Origin: Pseudooceanicola pacificus
GTDB lineage: Bacteria; Pseudomonadota; Alphaproteobacteria; Rhodobacterales; Rhodobacteraceae
Direction of reading: 5' to 3'
DNA length: 64,000 nt
Assembly (NCBI RefSeq): GCF_009789075.1
Contig: NZ_WNXQ01000014.1
Coordinates: forward strand, 1-64,000
A model generated the notes under the pieces. The model worked only from the letters and a program-made list of their open reading frames with translations. It was not told the DNA's origin and did no database searches. This document shows positions 7,928 to 16,935 of the stretch, piece by piece. Numbering within the stretch: position 1 is the first letter of the stretch; every line of letters begins with the position of its first letter. The position numbers and the translations under genes were made by a program.

Positions 7928-8217
7928 TCGGTATCGACCGGCTTCAGCAACGCGTGGGTCAATGCCGCGGCCCGAAGTATCCTGACCAACAGCTGCTCGA
8001 GTTCCAGTTGGTTTTCGATTTGAACTGCGTGGTGGACAGAGCCACGGACACGCGTCGCAAGAATGAGGTCCGCCGCTTTTTCAATTTCTCCGCCGTTACC
8101 CCTGAGTGCGTCTATCTCTTCAAGCAGGTCTTCAAATGGCAGGCCGCGCTCCAGTAAGGTTTTCTTTTTCCGCAAGATCCGCCCGACCTCGGTTCCATCC
8201 CATAGGTCATGGGTCAA
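7924..8217 (-). CDS. Hypothetical protein, possibly a remnant
   Basis: 97 aa from a TTG start at 8217; no ATG is available in frame and the Shine-Dalgarno match is weak. The sequence is plausible as protein (VGRILRKKKTLLERGLPFED, then LLEEIDALRG), charged and helical, but I recognise no family. It converges with scpB, overlapping it by 4 bp. It could be the end of a degraded larger gene at the boundary between the maintenance cluster and the defence island. Confidence 0.35.
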   Translation of the reverse strand: MTHDLWDGTEVGRILRKKKTLLERGLPFEDLLEEIDALRGNGGEIEKAADLILATRVRGSVHHAVQIENQLELEQLLVRILRAAALTHALLKPVDTD

Positions 8218-8523
8218 TCCTGTGGGCGGGCCGGCCGAGAGCCTCTCTCTCGACCTCCAAACCCGTCACGGCGAAAGCTGCCGAACTCTCACTCTCTCTC
8301 TTGCACCGGCGAGAACACAGAATCTCAGTGTTGCGACACCGCCCCAACAAGAAGGTCGTTGGCAATATGTTGGCGTCCAGACGGCGCATTTGCATCGATA
8401 TTCGGCGCATAATTCTCCAAATTATTGCAGAATATGGTATGAAATTCATAGAATTCATTGACTCAATGCGGTGTAGAAACTACCTGAATTTCAGCGCAGG
8501 ATACAGAAGGCGGTGATGGATTG
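8218..8523. other. AT-rich boundary region upstream of the GHKL ATPase pair
   Basis: About 300 bases without a supported gene. Base composition drops toward AT between 8390 and 8480, with repeated ATTCAT/GAATTC motifs (ATGAAATTCAT followed by AGAATTCATTGA at 8438-8461). This is the likely promoter and operator region for the 8524-10632 pair. No clear -35/-10 set could be chosen. Confidence 0.4.
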
Positions 8524-8754
8524 ATGTCTGAAGACAGCGAGAAACGGGAAAAGTTTGTTCGGCTGGCCGAGGGGCGGACTCAGTCTGCACTCGACGCCAT
8601 TCGGAAACTTGGCAACCTCTCGAACCGCCGGGCTTACGAATACAACGATGCTGACGTGAAGAAGATCATCAAAGCGCTCCGAGATGCGACAGGCGAGATA
8701 GAGCGAAAGTTCGGATCGACTTCGGGCGATGGCGCAGACAAGTTCAAGCTGTAG
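8524..8754 (+). CDS. Small helical protein upstream of a GHKL ATPase
   Basis: 76 aa from the ATG at 8524; a TTG one codon upstream is less likely. It is charged and probably helical, with the core SALDAIRKLGNLSNRRAYEY and then DVKKIIKALRDATGEIERKF. No membrane segment or known motif is visible. The GHKL ATPase gene begins 12 nt after its stop, so the two form a transcription unit and probably work together, perhaps as an ATPase with a small regulatory partner. No function is known to me. Confidence 0.6.
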   Translation: MSEDSEKREKFVRLAEGRTQSALDAIRKLGNLSNRRAYEYNDADVKKIIKALRDATGEIERKFGSTSGDGADKFKL

Positions 8755-8766
8755 GGGGCGCAATCC

Positions 8767-10632
8767 ATGAAGGCTGAACCACTTAACATTCGCGATAAGC
8801 GATTTCTCATAAACCGGCTGATCGAACAGGCGCCCGTGAGCACGCTGGTTCGCGAGTTCTTCAAGAATGCCGACGAAAGCGCTGTTCTGGCGGAAACGGG
8901 GAATCGTCGTATCGAAATCTACCCCACGACGATTGATGGCGTACGCAAGCTGACCTTCTGGAACACGGGCGTGGGCATGGACGATAGAGAGTTGAAGCAA
9001 GCGACCGATCTATCGTCTTCGATCAACAAAGAGATGGCGCTTGATGGCAATTTCGGGATTGGGGCGAAGGTCTCAGGTCTCACCATGTCGCGCGAAGGGA
9101 TACGCTATCGGTCGTGCAAGAGTGGCGTCGTCAACGAAGTCACCATCGGCTTCGATGCCGACGAAGGCACCTATGTCCGCTTTCCTGTCGAATTGCCTGA
9201 CGGCAGCTCCGACACTGTCTATGACGTTACCGATGTGGCCCGTGAAGCGGGACAGGACACCGCGTTCGACTGGACGGAAGTCGTCCTGCTCGGTCAAAGC
9301 GAAGATCACGACACCGTAGCCGAGCCGCTGGGTAAAGGGAAAAGTCTGGACCGAAGCTTCATTCCGTCGGCGATCTTCCGGCGTTTTGCGCGTTTTGGAG
9401 AGGGAGTCGAAGTTCGCGTCGATGTCGCCATGACCAAAGGCGGCGGCAAAGGCGAGACAGGTCGTACGCGTCGATTGAAAACGCTGGAAGATGTGGTCGA
9501 CGAGTTGCCGAACCATGAAAGGGTCGAAGCGCCCGGCGGGGAGGTCACTGTACACTATATCCACGACCCCAAGCATGAGCGGCACAGCCATTCGCTAAGT
9601 GCGCTCGCCAATCCGGCAACGAGTTCCACGACATTTTCCGCGCTAGTGCATAAAGGTGAGCGCTATGACATCAAGTCGAAGAAGGCTTGGTCGGCGGCAG
9701 CCCCGAACTTCGGTATTCCCTTCGGCTCGAAGGTCCTCACCATCGAAATCGAGCTTGCTGACAATGTCGCCATGCCAAATCAGTATCGTGATGGACTGAC
9801 CTGGCCCGATGACCGGTCGCCGATGGTCGCTGAGGACTTCGACGCCTATGTGCGCGAGCTCATGCCCGAATGGGTCAGGGAGGTCATTCGTTCCGAGTCA
9901 CCATCCTCCGACGATAATCTGGATGATCTCCAAACCGACCTTCAGAAACTCCTCGACGAGTTCCGTGTCCCCACGGCGACCCTTAGTCCCTCTCGTCGCC
10001 CGATGGCATCCCCGACTGAGGATACTGCTGAGGGCACCGATACGTCCGATCCCGTCGACCTCGATACGGATTTCCCGGAAACGGGCGACGAGCTCGATGA
10101 GAACGGGGACAAGCGCGACCCGAGCAAGAGCCAACGCGCCAAGCATAAGAAGGTGCGTAAGGCGCCGGAGGGGGCAAAACTTTCCCGTTCCGCCCAGTCG
10201 TTGGAGCGCGTGCCGGAGATCAAGATCCTCACCGATCCCGAAGAAATCGCGGAGAAGAATCTGAAAGGCCGCGCAGGGCGCTTTTACAAGGATGCCCAAA
10301 CGCTGTTCGTGAACGGTTTGTACTCTGTCGTGGAACGTATGGCTGTCGAACTCGATGCTGAGCTAAGGACCTCCGGCGAGCCGGAAATTGTGCGCACTGC
10401 GATACTTAGGGCTTCTCGCAAATTCATGGCCTTCCGAGTTGGGAAGGCCACCTGCTACGCCATCAGCAAACGACTTTCTGACGACTGGTCGAGCGACGAT
10501 CTCGACCGTGCCACCTCGCCCGAATCTCTTTCGCTAGCTGCAGATGACTACAAGCAGAGTATATCTCAGGCCAAGCGCTATGCGAAGGAACTGATCAAGA
10601 CAGCGGACGTCCCGGAAGAAAGCGTTGCCTGA
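8767..10632 (+). CDS. GHKL (Hsp90-like) ATPase protein
   Basis: 621 aa. The N-terminal Bergerat-fold ATPase shows all expected boxes: the N box REFFKNADESA (E30, N34), the G1 box NTGVGMDD (about 66-73) and the G2 box GNFGIGAKVSGL (about 94-105). The middle region (about 200-380) is β-rich and resembles the transducer part of MutL/Hsp90-type proteins. An acidic, low-complexity linker (about 420-475) leads to a helical C-terminal domain. GHKL ATPases of this kind occur in several anti-phage systems. The neighbours (R-M-like genes, Gabija-like pair, HipBA) support a defence role, but the exact system is not recognised. Confidence 0.75.
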   Translation: MKAEPLNIRDKRFLINRLIEQAPVSTLVREFFKNADESAVLAETGNRRIEIYPTTIDGVRKLTFWNTGVGMDDRELKQATDLSSSINKEMALDGNFGIGAKVSGLTMSREGIRYRSCKSGVVNEVTIGFDADEGTYVRFPVELPDGSSDTVYDVTDVAREAGQDTAFDWTEVVLLGQSEDHDTVAEPLGKGKSLDRSFIPSAIFRRFARFGEGVEVRVDVAMTKGGGKGETGRTRRLKTLEDVVDELPNHERVEAPGGEVTVHYIHDPKHERHSHSLSALANPATSSTTFSALVHKGERYDIKSKKAWSAAAPNFGIPFGSKVLTIEIELADNVAMPNQYRDGLTWPDDRSPMVAEDFDAYVRELMPEWVREVIRSESPSSDDNLDDLQTDLQKLLDEFRVPTATLSPSRRPMASPTEDTAEGTDTSDPVDLDTDFPETGDELDENGDKRDPSKSQRAKHKKVRKAPEGAKLSRSAQSLERVPEIKILTDPEEIAEKNLKGRAGRFYKDAQTLFVNGLYSVVERMAVELDAELRTSGEPEIVRTAILRASRKFMAFRVGKATCYAISKRLSDDWSSDDLDRATSPESLSLAADDYKQSISQAKRYAKELIKTADVPEESVA

Positions 10633-10679
10633 GCAACCATCTTGCGCAGGATAGCGCTTGGGTGAGACGACGCCCCCCT

Positions 10680-12545
10680 CTAGCTCGGTGGCCCCGGAAT
10701 CCGCTCTACGCCGACGCGACCGATCAAATCGTCAATGTAAGTGAGCTTCGTACCGCGGCCGCTACAGGACGTGAAGAACACTCGTTGCATTGCACGCGTG
10801 AAGGCTACAAAGAAGGCGCGCATTTCCTCACTATCATCGGGCTCGAAGTTCCACCACGACCGTTCGTCCAGCCCAAAAAATATGACAGTATGAAACTCCA
10901 GGCCCTTGCTTTTGTGAATACTCATGAGCGGGACCTGATCGATACCGTCGAAGCTATTCACAACCTCCACCCAATCATCTCGGTCTTCCGCCGACTCCTG
11001 AAGCAATAGGAGAAAGCCATCAAGCGCACGAAGATAGTCTTTATCCCGATGATAGGATGGCACCGTGGCGCGCAATTCGGTTTCGCCGATAAAGTCCAGG
11101 ATCGATTGAGTCAGTTCCGCACAAGATGCGCCGGAGGGTGAATTCCCGGCCAAATAAGACCTGACCTCAGCGACTTTCGTGCCCAGGTCGTCCTGCAAGG
11201 CATCCTGTTCGGCTTCATCGTTCGGATCGATGCCCCACATAGTGGAAAGACGATCGACAAGAACGTGCCAGTCATCGGGGGCTTTGGGGAATGCGCTGAC
11301 ACGGATCATGGCCATAAGACAGACGGTCAGATCCTCTGTGAGGATATCCTGAATCGCAATCTTGGCACCTTTAGGCATACGAGCAATGTTGCGCAGTCGC
11401 AAACCAACTGAAGCTAGTGCGGGGCCTAACTCCGTCTCAAGCTTGTCGGGCCTGAAGCGGATAAGGATAGCACAATCCTCAGGAGCCATCTCTCCAGCGC
11501 TCACGGCGTCTGCGATCCACTGCGCGACTCCTTCGCATTCCGAGGCCCGATCTGCATAATCCCAGATCGCGCATACATCACCGTCGACGTCTTTAATTCG
11601 TTTGGCGTCGGGTTTTGCAGAGCTCCGCTCGAGCGTTAGCGCGATCGCATGCTGAATCTCCACAAGTTCGGGATGGGAGCGCCAATTAGAAAGCAGCGTT
11701 TCCCGTTTTGCGTGGAAATCTGACGCGAACGTGGTGAAGGCATCCGGCATGGCCCCAGCCCAGACCATGATACGTTGTTTGCTGTCTCCAACAGCGGTGA
11801 CACGCGATTCGCTGTCGAGGAATAGCTGCTTGAGCAGATCATATTGTCCATAAGTTGTGTCCTGAAACTCGTCGAGAAACACGAAGGGATAGGTTGCTCG
11901 CAACCCGGCAATCAGCCGTGGGTCGCTCGAAAGCACGTAATTGGTGAGCCTGTTGATCATGGGAAATGTGAGCTGCGTAGCGGTCTCATCCCTATAATAT
12001 TCGCGCCAGAAGCGCTCCAAAACATCTTTCCACTCAGGGTTTTTCAGCTTGAGTTCGGCGATAGGCAGCCTGCACCGAGCGACTGCTTTTTCAAGAATCT
12101 TGCCTGATAGATGGCGATAGCCGTGGCGTGCGAGAAAATCGTCCCAGTCACGAAACGCGGGGAAAACAATCTCATAGTTGGGCGATGGCGTGTAGGGCGG
12201 CGGGACGAGCGGCCCGAACCGGTCTATCAGGCCTTTGGAGAAGGCGTCGAAAGTCAGAGAGTCAAAACGACTCGACAAAGCGGGATCACAACGCGCTCTA
12301 ACGCGATCCTTGAGATTTTTCGCGGCATCACTCTTAAAACTAATGGCGAGAATTCTCTGCGGTGCTCGGCAGAGCCCTGTCGATAGGAGATAGTCCGCTT
12401 TCTGTGCAAGAAACTCGGTTTTGCCTGCGCCAGCACTCGCGACCACACAAAGGTTGTGACCGTTCTCGTCGATCGCACGGAGCGCAGCTGGTTCCAGCGA
12501 CGCGACACCCTTTGGCATCCATTGATCAGGTCGACGGATTACCAT
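10680..12545 (-). CDS. gajB: UvrD/Rep-like SF1 helicase, GajB-like
   Basis: 621 aa. Superfamily 1A helicase motifs are all visible: Walker A ASAGAGKTEF (about 36-45), motif II LDEFQDT, motif III VGDSKQRIM, a late motif V (SIHKSKGLEF) and motif VI VAFTRAMQRV. It starts 3 bp after the stop of the OLD-type nuclease gene, the tandem arrangement of class 2 OLD proteins and of the Gabija system (GajA plus GajB). Known GajB is about 500 aa, so this one is somewhat long. In Gabija, GajB is thought to sense DNA ends or ssDNA from phage replication and activate GajA. It converges with the GHKL gene, 47 bp apart. Confidence 0.8.
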   Translation of the reverse strand: MVIRRPDQWMPKGVASLEPAALRAIDENGHNLCVVASAGAGKTEFLAQKADYLLSTGLCRAPQRILAISFKSDAAKNLKDRVRARCDPALSSRFDSLTFDAFSKGLIDRFGPLVPPPYTPSPNYEIVFPAFRDWDDFLARHGYRHLSGKILEKAVARCRLPIAELKLKNPEWKDVLERFWREYYRDETATQLTFPMINRLTNYVLSSDPRLIAGLRATYPFVFLDEFQDTTYGQYDLLKQLFLDSESRVTAVGDSKQRIMVWAGAMPDAFTTFASDFHAKRETLLSNWRSHPELVEIQHAIALTLERSSAKPDAKRIKDVDGDVCAIWDYADRASECEGVAQWIADAVSAGEMAPEDCAILIRFRPDKLETELGPALASVGLRLRNIARMPKGAKIAIQDILTEDLTVCLMAMIRVSAFPKAPDDWHVLVDRLSTMWGIDPNDEAEQDALQDDLGTKVAEVRSYLAGNSPSGASCAELTQSILDFIGETELRATVPSYHRDKDYLRALDGFLLLLQESAEDRDDWVEVVNSFDGIDQVPLMSIHKSKGLEFHTVIFFGLDERSWWNFEPDDSEEMRAFFVAFTRAMQRVFFTSCSGRGTKLTYIDDLIGRVGVERIPGPPS

Positions 12546-12548
12546 GGT

Positions 12549-14528
12549 TCACCCTAGGTATCGCTTGATCCGTTTGAGCAACGCGTCGAGCTCTTCGGGC
12601 GGCGATTTGAGATCCTTTCTCTTGATGCGATTCATCGCTGTGAGGTGTGCGGCAGGCTTGCTCTTCGAAAGAAACAAATAGGGGTACCATCGAAAGAACT
12701 TATCCCAGCCGTCATCGTAATACTCCGGCTTCCCGGTCTTTTTCAGCGTCGTCTTTTTCCGCTTTGCGACGGATTCGACCTTATCGCTCGGTCCATGGCC
12801 TCCAGGTGATGCCTGCATGTAAGCTTCTTCGAAGATGCAGAGCATCGAGAAGTCGATGTCGATCGGTTCTGAGAAGAAGACGTCGAGTTCACGGAGCGTC
12901 TCAAGCCAGTAGGTGCCAAGCGTTTTGGCGGCCTTTGGGTCGTATTCAATGTCGATATCGTCATCGGTAAGGGAATCAATGTCGTTCAAGGCTATTTTCC
13001 CCGCGGCGATATGTTTGCAATCGTCAAAGGCGACTCCAAACGCCTCCAACTTCTTGACGATGTTACGAATGGACGCAGCACCACCGTGCTGACGCCCGTA
13101 GTCCAGATCGAGAAGCGTAACGTGCGGAATAGAAAGCTCTCTGAGCAATTTCCACAGATGCTCAACATGACGCCCTCCGAGCGGAACGACCGGGCAGAAG
13201 GCTTTATCGAGATGAAGGCCTTGGGCTGCTGCAAGGCGCGGCAGTACGATCTGTTCGGAGTCGCCTTCGCCGAGCACGACGAGCTTTGCAAAATAGAGTT
13301 CAGGATAGGCCTGCACTGCTTGGCGAACATATTTCCCCGCCTCATCAGTCGCGGACGGAAGGGCGAGCGCTTTGATTGTGCTGCTGTCGATCTTGGGGTC
13401 GAGGCGACAGTATCGCAGATTTTCCGGCCTTATGCGCGACAGGATCGACGCACTATGACTCGAGAGCATGACTTGCGCGGTGTCCATCTCCGCGACGTCC
13501 TCACAAAGATCCATGATGCGAGACAGGAAGAACGGCGAAAGGGAGTTTTCCGGCTCCTCGATCAACAACAGCGTCAGGGGCACATGTTTGAGTTGAGTGG
13601 GTTCGAACGGAGATTTCTTGTCGGGCAGCGCGAGCGCATCCTGTTCAATCTCTAGCGTGGCCGCAGTGAGAGCGATTTGAAACAATGACTTTTGACCGTC
13701 ACTCAACCGATCAAGGCTGCGGTCCGCCCCTGCCGCATCTGGTGAGAACTTGACGTCCGTATTGCGCATGATCGCGTCGAAGCGATCTTCCGTGAGCTTG
13801 AGAATTGGCGTGGACTGGGTTCCCGCTTCATTGACCTGATGCCAACGCTCGACGAGGCGTTCGCTAATGAAATCTACGGGCGCTTCCTTCTGGAATGCAT
13901 CCTGAAGGGTATCTGCGTGATCTTCGGCCGTCTCTTTCAGCTCGTCGGACCACCGGGCGGCGCGCCAAAGACGCCCCCGCAGTAGCGCCTTGACCTGAGT
14001 GATTGAGCCTCGATTGGCGGGTACATAGACGACTTGAATGGCTGAGCGCTGCGCAGCAGTTACCGGCTTGCAGGATTCCCAAGTATAGTCGTCATCCATA
14101 CGTGGCACCCAACGAAGACTGGATTCCACCACACCATCCGGAGTCCCATCGTCAATCCAAACTGCCTTCAGGAGAATACGTGCCTTGAGGGGCTCGTCAG
14201 GGTCACTTGCCGACATCTGGGTCCAAAATTCTGCGACTGCGGCCCCTGCATCGTCTTCGTCCAGCTCTGGGAAGGAAAAGATCGCCTCTATCTGTAGCTC
14301 GGTCTCGCTTTCCAGATCGTCAGCTTCTGAAGGGAGATGAAAGTCCGTCTTCTCAAGCGTCCGATTCCCACTGCCGATGCCGAACATTCGGCTGAGAGCT
14401 TGGAAGACGGCGGTTTTCCCGGACCCGTTAGCGCCGATCAATGCGGTGACGGGGTCTGCCAGTTCAATGGAGACGCCATCAGGTCCGAAACAATGGAAAT
14501 TCTTTATGGCAATTGTATCGAGCTGCAT
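12549..14528 (-). CDS. gajA: OLD-family ATPase/TOPRIM nuclease, GajA-like
   Basis: 659 aa. The N-terminal ABC-type ATPase has Walker A GANGSGKT (residues 32-39), a signature-like LSDGQKSLFQ and Walker B LLLIEEPENSLSP, followed by a switch-like SSHSASILSR. The C-terminal TOPRIM domain has LVVLGEGDSE and the acidic pair in LLDLDYG. This is the class 2 OLD architecture of GajA, a nucleotide-sensitive DNA nickase. The start at 14528 has GGGGAGGAG upstream. The helicase follows 3 bp later. hipA ends 17 bp upstream, so all four genes may share a transcript. It is slightly longer than typical GajA (about 580 aa). Confidence 0.83.
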   Translation of the reverse strand: MQLDTIAIKNFHCFGPDGVSIELADPVTALIGANGSGKTAVFQALSRMFGIGSGNRTLEKTDFHLPSEADDLESETELQIEAIFSFPELDEDDAGAAVAEFWTQMSASDPDEPLKARILLKAVWIDDGTPDGVVESSLRWVPRMDDDYTWESCKPVTAAQRSAIQVVYVPANRGSITQVKALLRGRLWRAARWSDELKETAEDHADTLQDAFQKEAPVDFISERLVERWHQVNEAGTQSTPILKLTEDRFDAIMRNTDVKFSPDAAGADRSLDRLSDGQKSLFQIALTAATLEIEQDALALPDKKSPFEPTQLKHVPLTLLLIEEPENSLSPFFLSRIMDLCEDVAEMDTAQVMLSSHSASILSRIRPENLRYCRLDPKIDSSTIKALALPSATDEAGKYVRQAVQAYPELYFAKLVVLGEGDSEQIVLPRLAAAQGLHLDKAFCPVVPLGGRHVEHLWKLLRELSIPHVTLLDLDYGRQHGGAASIRNIVKKLEAFGVAFDDCKHIAAGKIALNDIDSLTDDDIDIEYDPKAAKTLGTYWLETLRELDVFFSEPIDIDFSMLCIFEEAYMQASPGGHGPSDKVESVAKRKKTTLKKTGKPEYYDDGWDKFFRWYPYLFLSKSKPAAHLTAMNRIKRKDLKSPPEELDALLKRIKRYLG

Positions 14529-14545
14529 TGGTTGGCTCCTCCCCT

Positions 14546-15793
14546 TCAGAGCTTGAGGGCCTTGTTTTGATCATCATGTTCAAAAGCGCTAGCCATCCGA
14601 TTGATCTCGGCAGGGCGCGCGCCGAGTTCTTTTGCCGTTTCCCGCCAAGTAGAAGTCGCTGCAGCTACTTCCTTGATAATCAGGCGTGCAGCTTTAATCC
14701 CGAGGCCAAAATATTCTGAAGCACCTTCGAGCAGCTCGACCGAACACGTACCTTCATCGAGGTCGATATTGGTCGTCAGGACGCGGGCCTTGAGATCGAC
14801 TGGCGTTGGATTCAAGTCGTAAGCTGGCGAGAGTGTCCAGCCCTCCCTTCCCGCCCATAGGAACCCATGATTACGGAGATGGTCGTCCACGTTCGAGATC
14901 AGAACACTGAAAGCAACGCGCCTGTAGAGCTCAGCGGCATCCGTCTTTGCCTGCGCGCCTTGCCCTCCCAAAGCGTCGACGATCTCAGGGTAACTACCGC
15001 GTTCCCCATCTCTCGAACCGGTCATAGACATGGCGGAAAGGAACGGAATTCGTTTGTTGCCCTCCCTGTCAAAACGCCTCGAAAGGAGCACGGCCTTACC
15101 GGCGACCTCGACGAGTTCGTGACTGGGGGTGTTGATCCCGGCACGTTCGGCAAGCCGAAGCGCGATCTCCTCCCAGGTCTCCATGCTGTATTCATCCGTT
15201 TCTTTCGGAAACTTCGCGATGGACAGATGACCATGTTGGTCGATGATCGACGCCTTAGGGCGCGCGCCTCCGAGTGAAGATCCTGGCGCAAAGATTAGTT
15301 GCAGGTCCTCATCGGTCTCCTCGTCTCGTAGGATGCGTTCGGTGACCTGTAGCAAGCGGCCGAGTTCGATGACGGCTGGAACGCCCGCCCGAATGGGAGC
15401 TTGGAACTCTTCTGCGCCCACGCGTCGAAAGCGCAGTGCACCTAGGCGGGTCTCATCAGCTACGCCGAGCAAGTAATTGGTTTCCGTAAGTGTGTGGACC
15501 TGTCTGCCTTCGCGGTCAGCGAGTCGACGCTCCGCACGCTGCATCAAGCGACGCCCCCAGGTATCCGGGGCTGAGTCACCGAGTGATCCGAAAATGGCTT
15601 GGCCTTGCGGTGGTGCAAAGCCGCCGCGTGTCAATGCGAGGGCGGGCTCGATTGAGAAGCGCTCAGGGTCATTGAGCCAGCCCTCGATATATTCGAACAC
15701 AACGGATTCGCTCCCGCGAACTAGGTTGGCGTGGGCGATCCCGATCGGTCGGGTTTGTCCATGAAGATCGATATGAACTTCTATATCACTCAC
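14546..15793 (-). CDS. hipA: HipA-family serine/threonine kinase toxin
   Basis: 415 aa, near the 440 aa of E. coli HipA. The N-terminal subdomain contains GQAIFGSLGDSAPDTWGRRL. The kinase core has the glycine-rich loop PGSSLGGARPKA, the catalytic SNVDDHLRNHGF (Asp and Asn of the active site) and the metal-binding SPAYDLNPTP. HipA kinases phosphorylate tRNA synthetases or other targets and arrest growth; the target here is unknown. The gene overlaps its antitoxin gene by 8 bp and lies 17 bp upstream of the OLD-type nuclease. Confidence 0.88.
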   Translation of the reverse strand: MSDIEVHIDLHGQTRPIGIAHANLVRGSESVVFEYIEGWLNDPERFSIEPALALTRGGFAPPQGQAIFGSLGDSAPDTWGRRLMQRAERRLADREGRQVHTLTETNYLLGVADETRLGALRFRRVGAEEFQAPIRAGVPAVIELGRLLQVTERILRDEETDEDLQLIFAPGSSLGGARPKASIIDQHGHLSIAKFPKETDEYSMETWEEIALRLAERAGINTPSHELVEVAGKAVLLSRRFDREGNKRIPFLSAMSMTGSRDGERGSYPEIVDALGGQGAQAKTDAAELYRRVAFSVLISNVDDHLRNHGFLWAGREGWTLSPAYDLNPTPVDLKARVLTTNIDLDEGTCSVELLEGASEYFGLGIKAARLIIKEVAAATSTWRETAKELGARPAEINRMASAFEHDDQNKALKL

Positions 15794-16121
15794 GGGAGGA
15801 CCGCCCTGACTTGTTTTTGAGGTGAACCCGTCGGGGTAGGTTTGCGCTTGCGAGAGACTGACCTATTTCATCACGGCTGATGTCAGCGATGCCGCCAAGG
15901 CCATCCAGCAGGCCGAGAGCTTGCAGAACAGAGGCGTAAATCCCGATTCCGACGTTCGAGTCGCCCGCCTCGATCTTCTGAAGGGTCGAGCGGGACGTGA
16001 AGGCGCGTTCTGCCACGACCGCCATGGGCAGTTTGCGTCGACGTCGTGCGTCGCGGATGTCTGACCCCAACTTGCGGAGCGTGCGTCGCACGGCAACAGA
16101 GGGATGGTGTGGAGTCGGCAT
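15786..16121 (-). CDS. hipB: HipB-like XRE-family antitoxin
   Basis: 111 aa. A helix-turn-helix XRE domain spans about residues 15-75 (GSDIRDARRRRKLPMAVVAE, then SRSTLQKIEAGDSNVGIGIY). The C-terminal tail is basic. It overlaps hipA and is expected to bind and inhibit HipA and to repress the promoter; a GCTACA / TGTAGC inverted repeat lies 17-41 nt upstream (16138-16162). The gene begins about 100 bp after the nuclease gene of the upstream module. Confidence 0.85.
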   Translation of the reverse strand: MPTPHHPSVAVRRTLRKLGSDIRDARRRRKLPMAVVAERAFTSRSTLQKIEAGDSNVGIGIYASVLQALGLLDGLGGIADISRDEIGQSLASANLPRRVHLKNKSGRSSRE

Positions 16122-16137
16122 AATTTGAAGCCTTCGC

Positions 16138-16162
16138 GCTACAGATTTACTGATTATGTAGC
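16138..16162 (-). promoter_or_regulatory. Candidate HipB operator
   Basis: Inverted repeat GCTACA ... TGTAGC with 13 bp between, immediately upstream of hipB. Each half is flanked by a GAAGCC copy (about 16127 and 16165), giving an extended symmetric region. HipB-type antitoxins bind such palindromes to autoregulate. The assignment is positional. Confidence 0.45.
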
Positions 16163-16221
16163 ACGAAGCCTACAAAATGTCCATTACCGCCGGCCCGCTC
16201 CTCATCCTCGGTCCCTTGTTG

Positions 16222-16935
16222 TTATACTTTTGGACCTTTCGGCTTTTTCGTCGTCGTCGGATACCCGAACGGCAGAAAGAAATGGGCAACACGTATGTGG
16301 CCGTGAGAGGGCGCCAAGGTGGGGTCTCTCTCATGCTCTGTGTCGAAGTCGGCGGCGCTAAACAAAGCGGATGGTTGGATAACGGCTAAGCCGTCCGCAG
16401 CAGGCCGGAGCTTGAGTTCGGCGACCATTTCTTCCTGACTCAGCATTTCCCGAATGGGGGGAACTACATCCGGCTCGGGATCAAGAAGAACACCAACCAT
16501 GGCAGCAACTGCTTGACGCCGACTATAAATTCCAGTGACAAAACGAGCCAAGCCATTTTCGCGTAGATAGTGGTCTCGGTGTCGTTTCTGCCTTCCTAGG
16601 CGCTTAAACTCGAAGACGAACTTTAGATCCTGGGTGGAGTCGTTCCAGCCATAGACAATATCGGTTCGGCGTTCTTCGATCATTGCGCCCGTCGCAGGAT
16701 CTATCTCGCCAATGATATCCTCAGCTGCCCACATGCCGAGTAGGCCACGCTCGCGTGCTGTGTAATTTTCTATGTAGACCTTAAGTCGCTTCGTTAGCGC
16801 TGCTTCATTAGTTTTGGGGTTGAAGTCAGGCCGTGGCCGTTCAGCCAACTCGGTCCATGCTTGGCAAAGCGCTTCAACGGCTTCGGTCGCTGGCTGAATG
16901 GGGAATGCCGCAAACCAATCGTCGGCTGCTGTCAC
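16222..16935 (-). CDS. PD-(D/E)XK-like nuclease coupled to a DNA methyltransferase
   Basis: 237 aa. The pattern E44 ... D92 (RRTDIVYGW) ... E109-x-K111 (KFVFEFKRLG) fits a PD-(D/E)XK nuclease active site on the usual β-hairpin. No signal or membrane segment is visible. Its ATG overlaps the stop of the methyltransferase gene by 4 nt, so expression is coupled. The natural reading is the restriction half of a restriction-modification or modification-dependent defence pair. The family is not named with certainty; the motif is short and could be non-catalytic. Confidence 0.6.
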   Translation of the reverse strand: MTAADDWFAAFPIQPATEAVEALCQAWTELAERPRPDFNPKTNEAALTKRLKVYIENYTARERGLLGMWAAEDIIGEIDPATGAMIEERRTDIVYGWNDSTQDLKFVFEFKRLGRQKRHRDHYLRENGLARFVTGIYSRRQAVAAMVGVLLDPEPDVVPPIREMLSQEEMVAELKLRPAADGLAVIQPSALFSAADFDTEHERDPTLAPSHGHIRVAHFFLPFGYPTTTKKPKGPKV

